Of a stretch of 64,000 bases of DNA, positions 34,461-46,009 are shown in pieces. The DNA comes from Tetracentron sinense. Taxonomy: Eukaryota; Streptophyta; Magnoliopsida; Trochodendrales; Trochodendraceae. Each line of letters begins with the position of its first letter. The stretch's first letter is position 1. Made by a program: the position numbers and the translations under genes. Below the pieces are notes generated by a model that was not told the origin of the DNA, ran no database searches, and worked only from the letters and a program-made list of their open reading frames with translations. The stretch covers positions 28,471,531 through 28,535,530 of the forward strand of contig CM026554.1 in NCBI GenBank assembly GCA_015143295.1. Direction: 5' to 3'.

Positions 34461-36227
34461 CTATTTGTTTGGGCAGTTGTACGAATCATGCTTTGGCTCC
34501 TTGCAGATGCGACAAACACGACTTATTCTTTTGCCACTTCCCTCTGTTTTTACGAGCTTTGGGTCAAGAATAGTAATTATTTGTGAAGACCCACCATGAC
34601 CTACGTGCTCTTCAATGATTGATGCATTAATATCCCCTGAGTCATTTATATCAATGTCTTCAATACCACTAGTCTCTTGCTTGTTGGTTTTACATGTTTT
34701 CTCTTCCTTGTTAATTTTTTCACTTTCAAAAAATCTTTGTTTTAAGAGATTCTCCACCATATCATGAGTACGCTCATATATCGCCCCCAACGATGCAATC
34801 TTATTTGCCCAATACATCAGATTGGTGTATCTCATGGGCATCGTTTTTTTAAAACTCTCTTGTATGCCATGGTCATACCTAGCAACCACATTTTTTGCAT
34901 TTTTTGTCCATCTTTTCATTATGTAATGTGGTGGCAATTTAAAAATATGTTCCAATTTCAACACACAGAACATATGTCGACAAACGATTCCTTCAAACTC
35001 GAACTTGTTGCAAATGCACTGCACCAATTGTTTAGTTTCAATGTATGACACCATATAAGCCTTCTTCAAGTTGGATTCATGTATGACTTCATATTTCTTC
35101 ACTAATCCTTCGTGTTCAACCAATGCTCCATAACAACATTGAGAAGCAACATATTCCGTTTGAAACTTTTTGAATATTTTACGGGTCAATACATTATCAA
35201 GTTGCCTTTCAATATTACTATTTATTCTGAGATATGGTTGTTCATTAAGTGACTTGTAATCTTGCCTAACTTCATGCTCACGCCTCTTTTGTAAAGCCAT
35301 ATCATACCTTTTAACAAAATCAATAAGCGGTGTTCGCATATTAACCCAATCTTTAAAAAAACTGTCCATGCTTTCACTTTGTTGAGTTGTGGACATACCA
35401 GTGAAGAATGTATCTCTTAAATATACTGGCATCCACATTCGACTCTCCCTCCATATGGTACTGAGCCAGTCAACTTCCTGAAGATTAAACTCCTGAATCA
35501 TGTCATTCCAAAACTGTTCGAATTCCTTAGGACATTGTGTGCTATAAATGCATTTGTCCCACTTGTCCTTAAAACTTGGATTTGTTCTATATACATGACT
35601 CAATTTCTCAGGCACCTTTTGCAAAATGTGCCACAAGCAAAACCTATGAATTGCTTGGGGGAAGACTTTGGCAATTGTAGGTCTCATTGCCGGATCTTGG
35701 TCTGTAATGATCGCCTTTGGAGGTCGATTACCCATTGCCTTTAGCCATTCCTCAAATAACCATACAAAAGAATCTTCTGTCTCAGCAACTAACAAGGCAC
35801 ACCCAAACACAATAGATTGTCGATGGTGATTAACTCCAGTAAAAGGTGCAAATGGCATCAAATATTTATTCTTCTTATATGTTGTATCAAATGATACAAC
35901 ATCACCAAAATAAACATAATCTAGCCTTGCTCTGGCATCCACCCAAAAACAGTTGCATAGTTGTCCTGTACTATCAAGTTGCACCGAATAGAAGAATGAT
36001 GGGTTCTCTTGTTGCTTACCTCTAAAATAATCTATCATTCTTCCAGCATCGTTACCATATGTTTTCATAGAAGCTTTACTTCTTCTAATAACACCCCTCA
36101 TATTTACTTCATCAAAACCCAAATTTTCATATCCGCCAACTTCATCTGCCATCAGGTTATGACATTGAGATAGTCTAAGACCAGAGTCATTCCAACTTTT
36201 AATTAGTCTCTTGGAACTCTCAGTCAT
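34461..36227 (-). CDS. FAR1/MULE transposase, catalytic part
   Basis: 588 codons are open. The MULE transposase domain (residues about 100-310) has VVSFDTTYKKNKYLMPFAPF (first Asp), KAIITDQDPAMRP (second Asp), CLWHILQKVPEKL (the conserved C-x-W-H block), and FFTGMSTTQQSESMDSFFKD with the candidate catalytic Glu. A SWIM zinc finger follows: CICNKFEFEGIVCRHMFCVL (CxCx8CxH). The C-terminus has a CCHC-like knuckle (CRICKEPKHDSYNC). The FAR1 DNA-binding domain is in the next frame upstream (36708-36220). The two frames overlap by 8 bp at an A9 run, and an A8 run would make one frame of about 750 codons, the normal length. The TIRs show it is a transposon gene, not a host FRS regulator. Confidence 0.88.
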   Translation of the reverse strand: MTESSKRLIKSWNDSGLRLSQCHNLMADEVGGYENLGFDEVNMRGVIRRSKASMKTYGNDAGRMIDYFRGKQQENPSFFYSVQLDSTGQLCNCFWVDARARLDYVYFGDVVSFDTTYKKNKYLMPFAPFTGVNHHRQSIVFGCALLVAETEDSFVWLFEEWLKAMGNRPPKAIITDQDPAMRPTIAKVFPQAIHRFCLWHILQKVPEKLSHVYRTNPSFKDKWDKCIYSTQCPKEFEQFWNDMIQEFNLQEVDWLSTIWRESRMWMPVYLRDTFFTGMSTTQQSESMDSFFKDWVNMRTPLIDFVKRYDMALQKRREHEVRQDYKSLNEQPYLRINSNIERQLDNVLTRKIFKKFQTEYVASQCCYGALVEHEGLVKKYEVIHESNLKKAYMVSYIETKQLVQCICNKFEFEGIVCRHMFCVLKLEHIFKLPPHYIMKRWTKNAKNVVARYDHGIQESFKKTMPMRYTNLMYWANKIASLGAIYERTHDMVENLLKQRFFESEKINKEEKTCKTNKQETSGIEDIDINDSGDINASIIEEHVGHGGSSQIITILDPKLVKTEGSGKRISRVCRICKEPKHDSYNCPNK

Positions 36228-36708
36228 TTTTTTTTATGATCAAAGGATGTCTCTTTGATGGATTGTTTAAAGCATGGTTATGTCCCTCCACAAATCTATG
36301 CAATGTACATTTCTCATGCTTATGAATCACTTCCAACTTTGCTACACAACCAGTTCTTGTCTCCGATTTTGGTTCCTTCTTAGCATCCACTCTATCCACC
36401 CATTTTTTGTGACGAGTTCCTTGATTTGAACATACAAATCTACAATGGATTGTGTCTTTACCATATCTTGAACTATCTTTTCTCACACTAAATCCAGATA
36501 TTCTTGCATAGGCATTGTAATGATCATATGCAAGTTCAATTGATTCAAACTCCATTCCAACATAAGGTTTTTGATCTAAAGAAACATTAGGAAAGTATAA
36601 TTTTATCTCATCTACCTCATCAAATGCCACTTCATTTCCCTCTTCATTGCCTGCTTCATATTCTGTCATACACTCATTATCTTTGTCATTTGTAGCATTG
36701 AAATCCAT
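36220..36708 (-). CDS. FAR1-type DNA-binding domain, N-terminal part of the MULE transposase
   Basis: 162 codons. An acidic N-terminus (to about residue 45) is followed by the FAR1 zinc finger (WRKY-GCM1 fold): GMEFESIELAYDHYNAYAR, GFSVRKDSSR, FVCSNQGTRHKKW, RTGCVAKLEV, and FVEGHNHAL with its paired His. It ends KKND-stop at the A9 run. The domain would bind the TIRs. Confidence 0.85.
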   Translation of the reverse strand: MDFNATNDKDNECMTEYEAGNEEGNEVAFDEVDEIKLYFPNVSLDQKPYVGMEFESIELAYDHYNAYARISGFSVRKDSSRYGKDTIHCRFVCSNQGTRHKKWVDRVDAKKEPKSETRTGCVAKLEVIHKHEKCTLHRFVEGHNHALNNPSKRHPLIIKKND

Positions 36709-37454
36709 GTTACCTAAAAATCATAAAAGAAGATGGGTTATTGAAGATGTAATTGGTGCAATTATCATGACATAAATCTTATTATTGAGAAAACTCATAT
36801 TAATCAATTGCATTAAACAATTAAATACAAAATTAGAAGCAAATGTAATCATTATTAGGCAATAGTTCAATTTTGGGCTCAGTTCAGGGCATGAAATAAT
36901 TGCTTGTTTGAGATTGATTTGAATGTCCCAAGTGCTGTTTGGGACTGATTTTGAATGTGAGAGGGGAAGAGATTACTGGGATTACGGTCCCCAATCTCTA
37001 TTGGGCTGCCTGTTGTTGAATTTGTGCCTCTGTTTCAATGTTTTCCACCAAATAAACCTGCAAGATCCACCAGCCCATGCTTATATAGCATGAACATCTC
37101 TTGTGGTATTTATTTTTGGACTATCACTCCTGAAGCAAGGTCAGTGATGATCCCAACCTTATATTTTCATCTAAGTTACCTCCTATGTCATAACTCTGAT
37201 TTACTATTTTCTTAATCAGAGTGGGTGTCTAGAACCCACCATTAGATGACTTCAAGTTGTTCACAATCTGGATGTCTATCTCTATTGGGCTTTGTCCCCT
37301 GTTTGGGACTGATTTTGAACGTCCTAGGTACTGTAAAATCTAAATTTCAAGATATCAGTTCTAATAGAAATTTAACGGATACCACTTTATAATATTCTCC
37401 CCTCCTTCAAATTACCAAAGAAAAGAGAAGATGGCCTACCCCGATTGGTTGAAA
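36709..37454. other. MULE 5' region between transposase and right TIR
   Basis: No gene is visible. It would be the transposase promoter and leader. Two partial copies of a subterminal block (CCCAA..CTATTGGGCT..TTTGGGACTGATTTTGAA) lie at about 36890-37010 and 37271-37356. The second is inverted relative to 32920-33003. Confidence 0.55.
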
Positions 37455-37954
37455 ACATGGAAAAACCCACCAAACCAATCCCACCCAAAAGTCTGCAATT
37501 CATGGTCCAGACAAACCCATCAAAACAAAAGTTCGTGCTTATGCTCGCATTCATAGTGGATACCTCAATGGCCCCCGAAAACCTAGCTTTATCCAAGTCA
37601 ATGCCGATGTTGAACCCGAGCTTTTAGAGAGGGAGAGAGAGATGACGAACTGTAAACCCTAGATTTGATAAGAAAGAAGAGAGGAGAGAGATGAGAGGGG
37701 AGAGTGAGGGTTAAGATTTCTTACCGGAGGGAGTAAGACAAGCTTTACGCCGACCACCGACCGGAAAGCTTGTTACCGGAGGAGATGAAGAGAGCACGGT
37801 GATTATTCCCGTTTTGAACTTGTTGAAGAGATGGAAGAAGAAGAACGTGTGTTTCTAATTTAAAATGGGTAGTTTGGGTAATTAGAAAATTAGAGTAAAG
37901 AAGCTCTTTTAATCTTAACCGTTATTTGAGATCCAACAGTATAGAGAAGGTGAG
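37455..37954 (-). repeat. Right terminal inverted repeat of the MULE
   Basis: Inverse match to 32326-32834, ending TATAGAGAAGGTGAG at 37954. The next bases are C's antisense ORF. Confidence 0.85.
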
Positions 37955-38870
37955 AAGAACTGGGCGATGAAAATATTGAAGCTATGGAAATCAATACCTC
38001 CTTTCCTAGCATGAACAAAGTCATTCCTCTTACAAAGGCTCAATCAAGTTAGTATTTTATCAATTCATACGCTCTTGTATGCATTTAATCATAAAATAAA
38101 GCTTTTACCGAAGGGGCTGTTAGCGAGATGCTGGCTGGGGGAACTGATACGTCTGTGACAAAAGATGTTTTATACCAAGTTCTTTCTGAAGAAGTTGAGA
38201 CCTTTGTAGAAAGCTTGGATCCTTCACTCGAAAAAGATTTTGATCACCAAGTCACTATTTGTCCTTTCGCTATTCCTGTATCCCCGGAGGCTTTAGAAAT
38301 CATTATCAGTTCGTATCCAATTTCTCCAGTGTCCTCTGATTTGTGGAAGAGAACAGTGAAAAGATATGGTGACATCACCAGTTCTTGTCTTTTAACCAAT
38401 CCAGTCTTCAAAGTAGGTTTTATAGATGTCATTTGCTCCATTATAGATAAGGTTCAACATATTAATCCTAAGATGTTGAAGGTGAAAGAGGTTTCTCAAT
38501 GGGATGCTGAATTGCAGGAGCTAGAGGGGGTTAACATAAAGGTTCACTGGTTACAGGAACTTTTGAGAACTTTGATCACAGCAGCTGTTGATACTCACCG
38601 TTTTGCACTAGCTACAGAAGCTTTCAAAAGTAAAACCGTCAGTATTACAGAGATAAAGCAAGCTATTTCTTCTTACCTAATAGAGGTCGAAGGTCTCCAG
38701 CAGGAAATCATTCAGAAGGAAATTCTTATGGAAGAAAAGAGAAAAGATGTTACCAACTTACAGGAGAATCTCGAGAAAGTGGAGAAGGAGGCTGACGCCG
38801 CCTGTGTTGAACGTGATTTGCTGAAGGCTTCTGTCGAAAACTGGTGGCACTAAGAACCAAAGGCTTTATT
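37955..38870 (+). pseudogene. Element C antisense ORF, C-terminal part with coiled coil
   Basis: It starts in ELGDENIEAMEINTSF (matching A's DLGNEDIEAVEINISS), crosses intron 3 (about 38053-38110), then is open from 38128 to 38853. A conserved block of about 70 residues reads SSYPISPVSSDLWKRTVKRY, DITSSCLLTNPVFKVGFIDV and NPKMLKVKEVSQWDAEL. A Glu/Lys/Leu-rich segment (38690-38840, EVEGLQQEIIQKE...) with predicted coiled coil ends it. A frameshift near 38840 changes the last residues compared with A. I recognise no known domain name for this tail. Confidence 0.75.
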
Positions 38871-39055
38871 TCTGAAATTTTATGATGTTAGCTCAACAGA
38901 ATACTTTTGTTGTCTCTTAAGTTGAGAAGACTTATCTTATTTTGTTTGATACTTTTGGATGTTCAAAATATGCACTTCTGATGCATCTTTGTTCAAACTA
39001 TTTTCTATATGGATCTGTTAATGCTTTTGAACTTTTCTATGATCTTCTTAAGCTT

Positions 39056-40180
39056 TCATGCATAATATTTCTTTAACCATTTTACATTGATAGGATCATG
39101 TATTAATTCTCCAGACTGAGTAGATAACAAACAATACCCACTTTCAAAGCCTTTACGAATGATAAAAGGCCCCTCCCAATTGGGAGTAAACTTTGAAGCT
39201 TTTGTTCCATTCCGGATGTGAAATGTTGTTCTAAGAACCAAATCTCCTTCTCTTAGGACCCTTCGTTGTATCATTTTGTCATAAGCTCTTATAGCACTGA
39301 CTCTATAAGCTTCCGCTCTGGTATTAACTGCTTCACGCCTTTCATCTGCAATTTCTAACTGAGCCAACCTGGTCGTCTAAAGGCTTTCAACTTCTTCACC
39401 AAATGCTTTAATTCATGTAGATGGTACCTTTATTTCCAAAGGTATCACAGTTTCTGACCCATTTACTAATGAAAAAGGAGTAACACCAGTGGTTGACCTT
39501 GTTGAAGTTCTGTAGGCCCATAGTGCTTCTGGAAGCTTTTCACACCATTTCTTATGAGCTCCTTCAATCATCTTTCCAAAAATTTTGAGTATTGGCTTAT
39601 TGGTTGCTTCTGCTTGCCCATTGCCTCTAGGATAATAAGGAGTGGATCTCCTATGCTTAACAGCATACTTCTCTAACAACATTCTTACATCTGAGTTGAC
39701 AAATGGCGTACCATTATCTGTGACCAACTCTTTTGGTATCCCAAATCGGCAAATAATATTTTCTTTAATGAAACTGGCTACAATAGCTCTTGTAGCTTTC
39801 CTCAAAGGCACAGCTTCCACCCATTTAGTAAAATATTCAGTAGCTACTAAAATCCAGATACATCTTTCAGTAGGTGGACTAATTGGGCCAATTAGATCAA
39901 GCCCCCAAGTGTGAAAAGGCCATGGAGTTGTGACATATTGTAATGACTAAGCTGGTAAATGTATCACATTGCCTCTGACTTGACATTGATGACACTTCTG
40001 AACATACCTATTGGCATCTGCTTCCATTGTAGGCTAATAATACCCTAAGCCAAGAATATGTTGATACAGCTTTCACCTTCCTTTATGAGCACAACAGTCA
40101 CCATTATGTGTTTCATACAATGTTGTTTCAATTTCATCCCCTGCTAGACACCTAAGTGTAGTGTTATTGAAGCCTTTCCT
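39056..40180 (-). pseudogene. Element C integrase
   Basis: Zinc finger: H and H in ETHNGDCCAHKG (40115), and CHQCQ (about 39995). The core has WGLDLIGPISPPTE (first Asp), FGIPKELVTDNGTPFVN (second Asp) and YYPRGNGQAEATNK (Glu); all three catalytic residues remain. The C-terminal KFTPNWEGPFIIRKGFESGY ends in VKWLKKYYA, as in A. Stops are at about 40073 and in the segments near 40035, 39950 and 39412. Confidence 0.88.
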
Positions 40181-40221
40181 GAAAAGTTCACCTTCATCAA
40201 AATAAAACCTAGCAGCCTTCT

Positions 40222-41148
40222 TCATGAATTTGAAAGCTTGCTTGGGATCTGCTGGTACCACCCCTTTGTCAAAATATTCAATGTAAGGCTTTCTCCAATC
40301 TTCTCACTGATCTGCGAAACAGCATTCCTTTTTGTCTGGATATGAGTGGCATACAGAACAAGCCTTTTATATATCAGCTGCATCTTTTTCAATTGTTGGC
40401 CAATATGTATTCTTCTATATAAACTAACTTCAGGATCATGTCCACAAATGTTATCATGAATATTCTTCATTTGTTGTTCTGCCTCTTTTGGACCAATACA
40501 TCTCATCAGCATACCTTCAGGCCCTTTAAAGTATAATACCTCATTTATCTTGAGGAAATCTTTGAGAATTTTCAGGGGTGTAACAGGTGCAATAGTCAAA
40601 TCTTTAACATGACTCACATCCTTCAGGATTGGCGTCCTCCAATCTTCCACTTCTAATCTTTCAGGAATTAAGCTACTTATCAATGGAGTAGGAATCCGAT
40701 GATGTACAACTGTTATCTGTGTGAATTCTTCATAAAAAACAAGTTTAGATGCCAATGTAGCCAAGGCATCTGCATAGCGGTACCCAGACCTTTCTTTGTA
40801 ACCAAATACAATGGCTTCGAAGCTTTTCATTATCTGTTGGGCTATTGTTCTGTAAGGCACTAAGCCAACATCTTTGACACTAAACAAGTCATTCATCTGA
40901 CTAATTACTAAGTTAGAATCACCCATAACTTTCAAATTTTTGATGTCCATTTCCTTGGCAATTGAAAGTCCAGTTAGAAAAGCTTCATATTCTGTAATAT
41001 TATTAGAGCAGGGGAAATCCAATTTAAATAAAAATGAAACAACGTTACCTTCAGGAGCTTTGAGCAAAATACCCGCTCCTGCAGAATCAACAACCTTTGA
41101 GCCATCAAAATACATTAGCCATTCTTCTGAAATATTTGTCATCATCAC
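40222..41148 (-). pseudogene. Element C second RNase H and spacer to integrase
   Basis: It has EEWLMYFDGSKVVDSAGAGI, NNITEYEAFLTGLSIAKEM, VMGDSNLVISQ and YRYADALATLAS. The D, E, D and final D positions are all present. The frame is open for 308 codons and continues into a spacer (VEDWRTPILKD...). It is the complete version of 11431-11889 in A. Confidence 0.87.
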
Positions 41149-41154
41149 TTCAGG

Positions 41155-42648
41155 TTATTCTCCTGGTAATTCTTCATTCAGTGAAGAATCATCTGCTCCA
41201 GGAAAATTGGCCAATAAATCTGCTAAAGCTTGTCCTTTAATAGCATGCAGATTGAGGCATGTAATGTCAAATTCTGAAAGTGCAAGAAGCCATTTAGCTG
41301 CTCGTCGCAAAAGAATAGGTTTCAATAACAAATATCTGATTGGATCAGACTTTGTGACCAGAAATATTTTGTGAGATAAGAGGTAATGGCGGAATTTCTG
41401 TATGGCATAAACCAATGAGAGACTAATCATTTCCACACGAGGATATCTCAATTCTGCATCCTGAAGGATTCTACTGAGATAATATATAGGACGTTCTCAA
41501 CCATCATGATCTTCTTGTGCCAATAAAGAACCAAGTGCGCGTTTTGTTGATGCCAGATATAATATCAAAGACTTATGTGAAATAGGTGTCATCATAGTCT
41601 TTATAGAGTTCATCATGCTTTGAAGTTTCTTGAAAGCTTCACCACAAACTTCACTCCATTTGAATTCAATATTTTTTTGTAATAAAGGCATCAAAGGCAT
41701 AGTGATCTCCGCCAGGCCAAGTATAAAACGCCGTATATAAGATACTCTGCCCAAAAAGCTTTTCAATTCCTTGACATTCTTAGGGGCTGACATGGTTGAG
41801 ATAGCTTGAGTTTTTGCTGGGTCAACATCTATTCCGTGTCTGTTGACAACGAAGCCTAGGAACTTTCCAGCATATACTCCAAAGGCGCATTTCAAAGGGT
41901 TCATCTTTAATTGATATTGACGGCATCTTTCAAATACTTTATTTAGATCAGCAATATGATTTTCACGCTTTTGAGACTTGATTACAATATCATCAACATA
42001 ATCTTCCACAAGATTATGAAACATGTCATGAAAAATGGTTGTTGTCATTGCCCTTTGTTAAGTAGCTCCTGCATTTTTTAGTCCAAATGACATTACAGTG
42101 TAATAGAAATTACCAATGGGAGTTCTGAAGGCTGTTTTCTCTGCATCTTCTGGAGTCATTTGGATTTGATTATATCCGCTGTACCCATCCATGAATGAGA
42201 AGGAGTCGTGACTAGCTATTACATCAACTAATAGATCCATATTTGGTAAAGGAAATTCATCTTTTGGACAGACTTTGTTCAGATCTTGAAAGTCAAGACA
42301 ACAACGTATTTGACCATTCTTCTTCTTGACTGGTACTACATTTTCCAACCAGGTTGGATGTTGTATAGGCTTTATGAAACCCGCTTTTAACAGCTTTTCA
42401 ACTTCAGCTTTGATTTGGTTTTCGATCTCTAGATGAAATCTTCTCGGCGACTGCTTAACTGGAACATACCCAGGATTTATATTCAACTTATGAGTCACCA
42501 AATTTTTATCTAAACCAGGTATTTCTTCATAAGTCCATGCAAAAACATCTTTATACTCCTTCAGCAGCTTTATTAATTCCTCCTTCTCACTTTGACTTAT
42601 CTTTGAACTAATTAATACTGGGCGAGGGCTGCCACCGTTTTCTGCCAA
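41155..42648 (-). pseudogene. pol: Element C reverse transcriptase and first RNase H
   Basis: In order on the minus strand: VFAWTYEEIPGLDKN, VPVKKKNGQIRCCLDFQDLN, FSFMDGYSGYNQIQM, catalytic YVDDIV (about 42003-41986), LKSFLGRVSYIRRFILGL, and the RNase H segment ending LLANFPGADDSS (about 41190). Stops are at 42055 (TAA where A keeps Tyr), about 41497, and just before 41155. Apart from these the frame is well preserved. Confidence 0.9.
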
Positions 42649-42806
42649 ATTTATTTCTTGTAACTCTTCTTATACTGTCTTAATATTATCTTGTAACTAC
42701 TCTGGAGCTTCTATAACTTCTTCAAACTTACTTTCTCCTTCTGTATCAGCTTTTTGTCCAGTATTTGAGTCAGACTCGGTATTGTTGAGCCCAACTCCTT
42801 GGATTG

Positions 42807-43695
42807 TCACAAGATGTAAACAACCTTACCATCCAGTTGAATAATCCTTTTGCATTTGCCTGGACTTTTCTTCTCATCCTCGCCCCACAGTCTCTTTGAT
42901 GGCTTGAAACTTTCGGAAGTCGTTAAAGAGACCTCAACATCCTTTGGCAGTGCAATTCCAAAAGGCTGCATAAATGTATTTTCTCCTTTGGCGGCCAACT
43001 CATCATAAAACAAGGCATCAGCAGCATGAACTTCAGAACGGTCAAAAGGCGTTGATGTAACTGGTATGTGAATGCTTCGACCTTTGTATACACCCTTGAT
43101 GAAAGGTGGATGGTACAAGCTGAAATTTGTGAAGCCAAGGACGACCAAGTAATACATGATAATTCACATTAACATCAATGACATGCATTCTAATCAAAGC
43201 ATTAATAGGGCCAACTTATAGATTAACTGAGATAAAACCTACAGTATTTTGGTACTTCCCACCAAAACCAGCTTTTTCAATAGGCTGTTTCACAATCTTG
43301 GAGAGGTTCAGATCCATTACCTTGGCTGTTGATAACGGCAAAAGATTTAGAGAGGAACCTGGATCCAGCAAGGCTTTTTTGGCTTCGAAAGTATTAATCC
43401 TTGCAGTGATATATAGAGGCCTATTATGGGCTGTTGAAGAAACAGTCATATCATCAATAGTGTAAACAATATCCTGCACAGCTTCCCGGATCGGCTTCCT
43501 TGTCGCAGCATATGTGAGTAAACAATGTTCAAAAGATTCTTTAGCTATTGCAATTAAGGCAGCTGTAGCAGCTATCCTTGATGTTGCTGAAAACTTTAAT
43601 TGGTCAAAGAAACTTTTGAATTTTGGTGATCGAGATAAGATTTTTGTCTCAGAAGGGGTATTGGTGACAACAACCTTTTGATCATTCTCTTCCAT
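42807..43695 (-). pseudogene. Element C protease region
   Basis: Active site ALLDPGSSLNLLPL (about 43365) and NVNYHVLLGRPWLHKF (after TAG at 43216-43218). A shift near 43120 separates the downstream part (GVYKGRSIHIP...). The upstream block SPKFKSFFDQLKFSATSR has the Arg (KPIREA) where A has a stop. Confidence 0.85.
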
Positions 43696-43799
43696 TGTTA
43701 TTTACAATGGATTGTGGCTGACCATTGCTACTACATCCTTACCATTGTGACTTGGTAAATGATTCTTGTGCACTGATTTCTCTTGATCAGTGGATATTT

Positions 43800-44236
43800 T
43801 CAAGTGTCCTACAACGATTTTTTCATAAAAAATCTGTCGCAAAGTAAAACAATCTTTGGTTGCATAACGTATCATCTTACGATATAAACAATACTTTTCA
43901 TCTTATTTCTCACTCTCTAAAGGCGGATGCAGCGACGGAGGAGGATATAAGACTCCATCACTTATCCATTTTTTCAAAATATGAGTTACTTCTGCCATAC
44001 TGCAAGGAAAAGGTGGTGGAATATCTTTTAGATTAAATTTGAACCTCCTATCTGACCGAGGTGGATATTGCCTCGATGCTGGCCGTCCTCCACGAGCTTC
44101 CACAATCATTACTGAACTTCTACTATCATGACGGTTAGGTTTGTCGTCACAACTATATTGAAGAGTTCTGGAAGTATTGGTATGTGAAACACCAGTATTA
44201 AGGCGTTGAGCCACACCATATAACTTTGCAAATGTA
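43800..44236 (-). pseudogene. gag: Element C gag, 3' part (right of the D insertion in gag order)
   Basis: It resumes at the duplicated CCGAT with GTFAKLYGVAQRLNT, then ARGGRPASRQYPPRS, CSMAEVTHILKKWI and a CLYRKM...C motif. One TAA at 43902 and other changes inactivate it. The N-terminal half lies at 53782-54732, on the other side of element D. Confidence 0.87.
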
Positions 44237-44710
44237 CCGATTGTCACGACCCAACTTAAACTTAAGATTTCACTAAAGAAATTTAAGTGTAAATCCGACC
44301 GTGAGATCCTCCTATTGCGGAAGCGTAAAATACCAAGGGAATTTAAAAATTTTAAACCCTTCCTTATCCATTCGCAATTGACATCATATCATGTCCATAT
44401 GAAACTTAAAGTTTACATAACCAATTCAATTACGTCAAATTGAAACAAAATATAAAAAGCATAATTGAAGCGACTTTGTTCTTCGATCATCCCTTCAATC
44501 GTCCCTTCACTATTCATCTAGTGACGTAAAATGTCAGTGAGCTATGAAACCCAATAAGAATATTCAATAATATTATGCTAGACAATAAAATAGAATAAGC
44601 ATAATATAACATTTAATAATAATTTTTCATTAGAATATATTATTAACACTTTTTCAGTATTCCTTTCGTCTTTTACTTGGATCCAATTTATCTTAATCTT
44701 GTCTTCCAAG

Positions 44711-45370
44711 ATAATTGCCGATAGGTACACCTCTTTAGGCTCAATCCCTCATTGAGTTTTCATTTACCCATCCTGAGTTTTTGTTTGCCGAACGGCCTTC
44801 CTATTCCACACTATTATCTTGAGACCTTTGAAGATAAACATTATTTTATCTTTTTATTCTTATCTTATCCTACCTCTTTAGATAATCGCCGATACGTACA
44901 CCTCTTTAGGCTCAATCTCTCATTGAGTTTTCATTGACCCATCCTGAGTTCTTATTTGCCGAACAGTCTTCCTATTCCGCATTATTATCATAAGGCTTTT
45001 TTTTAAATAAACCTTATTTTATCTTTTCATTCTTATCTTCTTTCTACCTCTCTAGATAATCGCCGATAGGTACACCTCTTTAGGCTCAATCCCTTATTGA
45101 GTTTTCATTGACCCATCCTGAGTTCTTATTTGCCGAACGACCTTCCTATTCCACACTATTATCTTGAGGCCTTTTTAAGATAAACATTATTTTATCTTTC
45201 CTTTATCTTTTTATTCTTATCTTATTCCTACCTCTCTAGATAATCGCCAATAGGTACACCTCTTTAGGCTCAATCCCTCATTGAGTTTTCATTGACTCAT
45301 CCTGAGTTCTTGTTTGCTGAACGGCCTTTCTATTCCACACTATTATCTTGAGGCCTTTAAGATAAGGATA
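44711..45370 (-). repeat. Four tandem units of about 170-185 bp in the LTR of D
   Basis: Units start near 44711, 44881, 45055 and 45239 with ATAATCGCCGATAGGTACAC. Each includes two short inverted repeats, CTCAAT-CCCTC-ATTGAG and GCCG-AA-CGGC. The other LTR has the same four at about 51398, 51566, 51742 and 51927. They lie downstream of the TATA box, so they are in the transcribed leader. Confidence 0.87.
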
Positions 45371-46009
45371 TTTATCTTTTCCTTGCCTTCTCATTGAGAC
45401 ATTATAAGATAATATTTTCATATACATCATAACATTATGATTATATAATTTTGATTCTAATTATCTTTATTATAGCTATCTCATTACTATAATTTCATAA
45501 CTTAGAATCATCATTTTCATACTTTAATTACATCCATTTTCTTATCATAGAATTTAATATATGTATAAAATGTAACATACTATTATAGTATCATCATTCT
45601 ATCTCATTATCATGTTACATAACATCTTCTTATTATTTTCCCAGCTATTCCATATAGTATTATCATACTAATTTTTTTTTTAGAATTTCAATATAATATC
45701 ATTATATCATTCAGTATTTTACCATAGTATTATTATACTAATTTCTAGTATACCTTATACTATTTTCCAAAAATTTAACATAGTAACACCATACTATTTT
45801 CCAGAATTTTACGTTACTATTATCCATAAATATAGTAGGATATTCATCATTTAATCATAACCTTCATTCTAAAATGCTTTTTAGAATGATATTATCGAAT
45901 ATTACTTACTCTTTTTACTAACCTTCATTCTAAAATATCATCTAAAATAATATCACCGAATATCACTTACTCTTTTTGCCGAATCCGAAGTAGGGTTGCT
46001 CAGCACTAT

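Larger units (their letters stand above)
32326..37954 (-). mobile_element. Mutator-like element (MULE) with FAR1-type transposase and long TIRs
   Basis: Terminal inverted repeats of about 500 bp (32326-32834 and 37455-37954; outer end CTCACCTTCTCTATA) flank a FAR1-type transposase on the minus strand. A further inverted block (32920-33003 with 37271-37356) extends the arms inward, and a third partial copy lies near 36890-37010. No 9-bp target duplication is visible. Compared with A, C's antisense ORF lacks about 35 codons plus part of intron 2 here. The insertion junction was therefore probably deleted. Confidence 0.85.

Noticed and set aside
34461..36708. A host FAR1/FRS transcription factor gene on the minus strand
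   Set aside because: Long terminal inverted repeats flank it and it sits within a retrotransposon ORF, so it is a MULE transposase. Host FRS genes lack TIRs.
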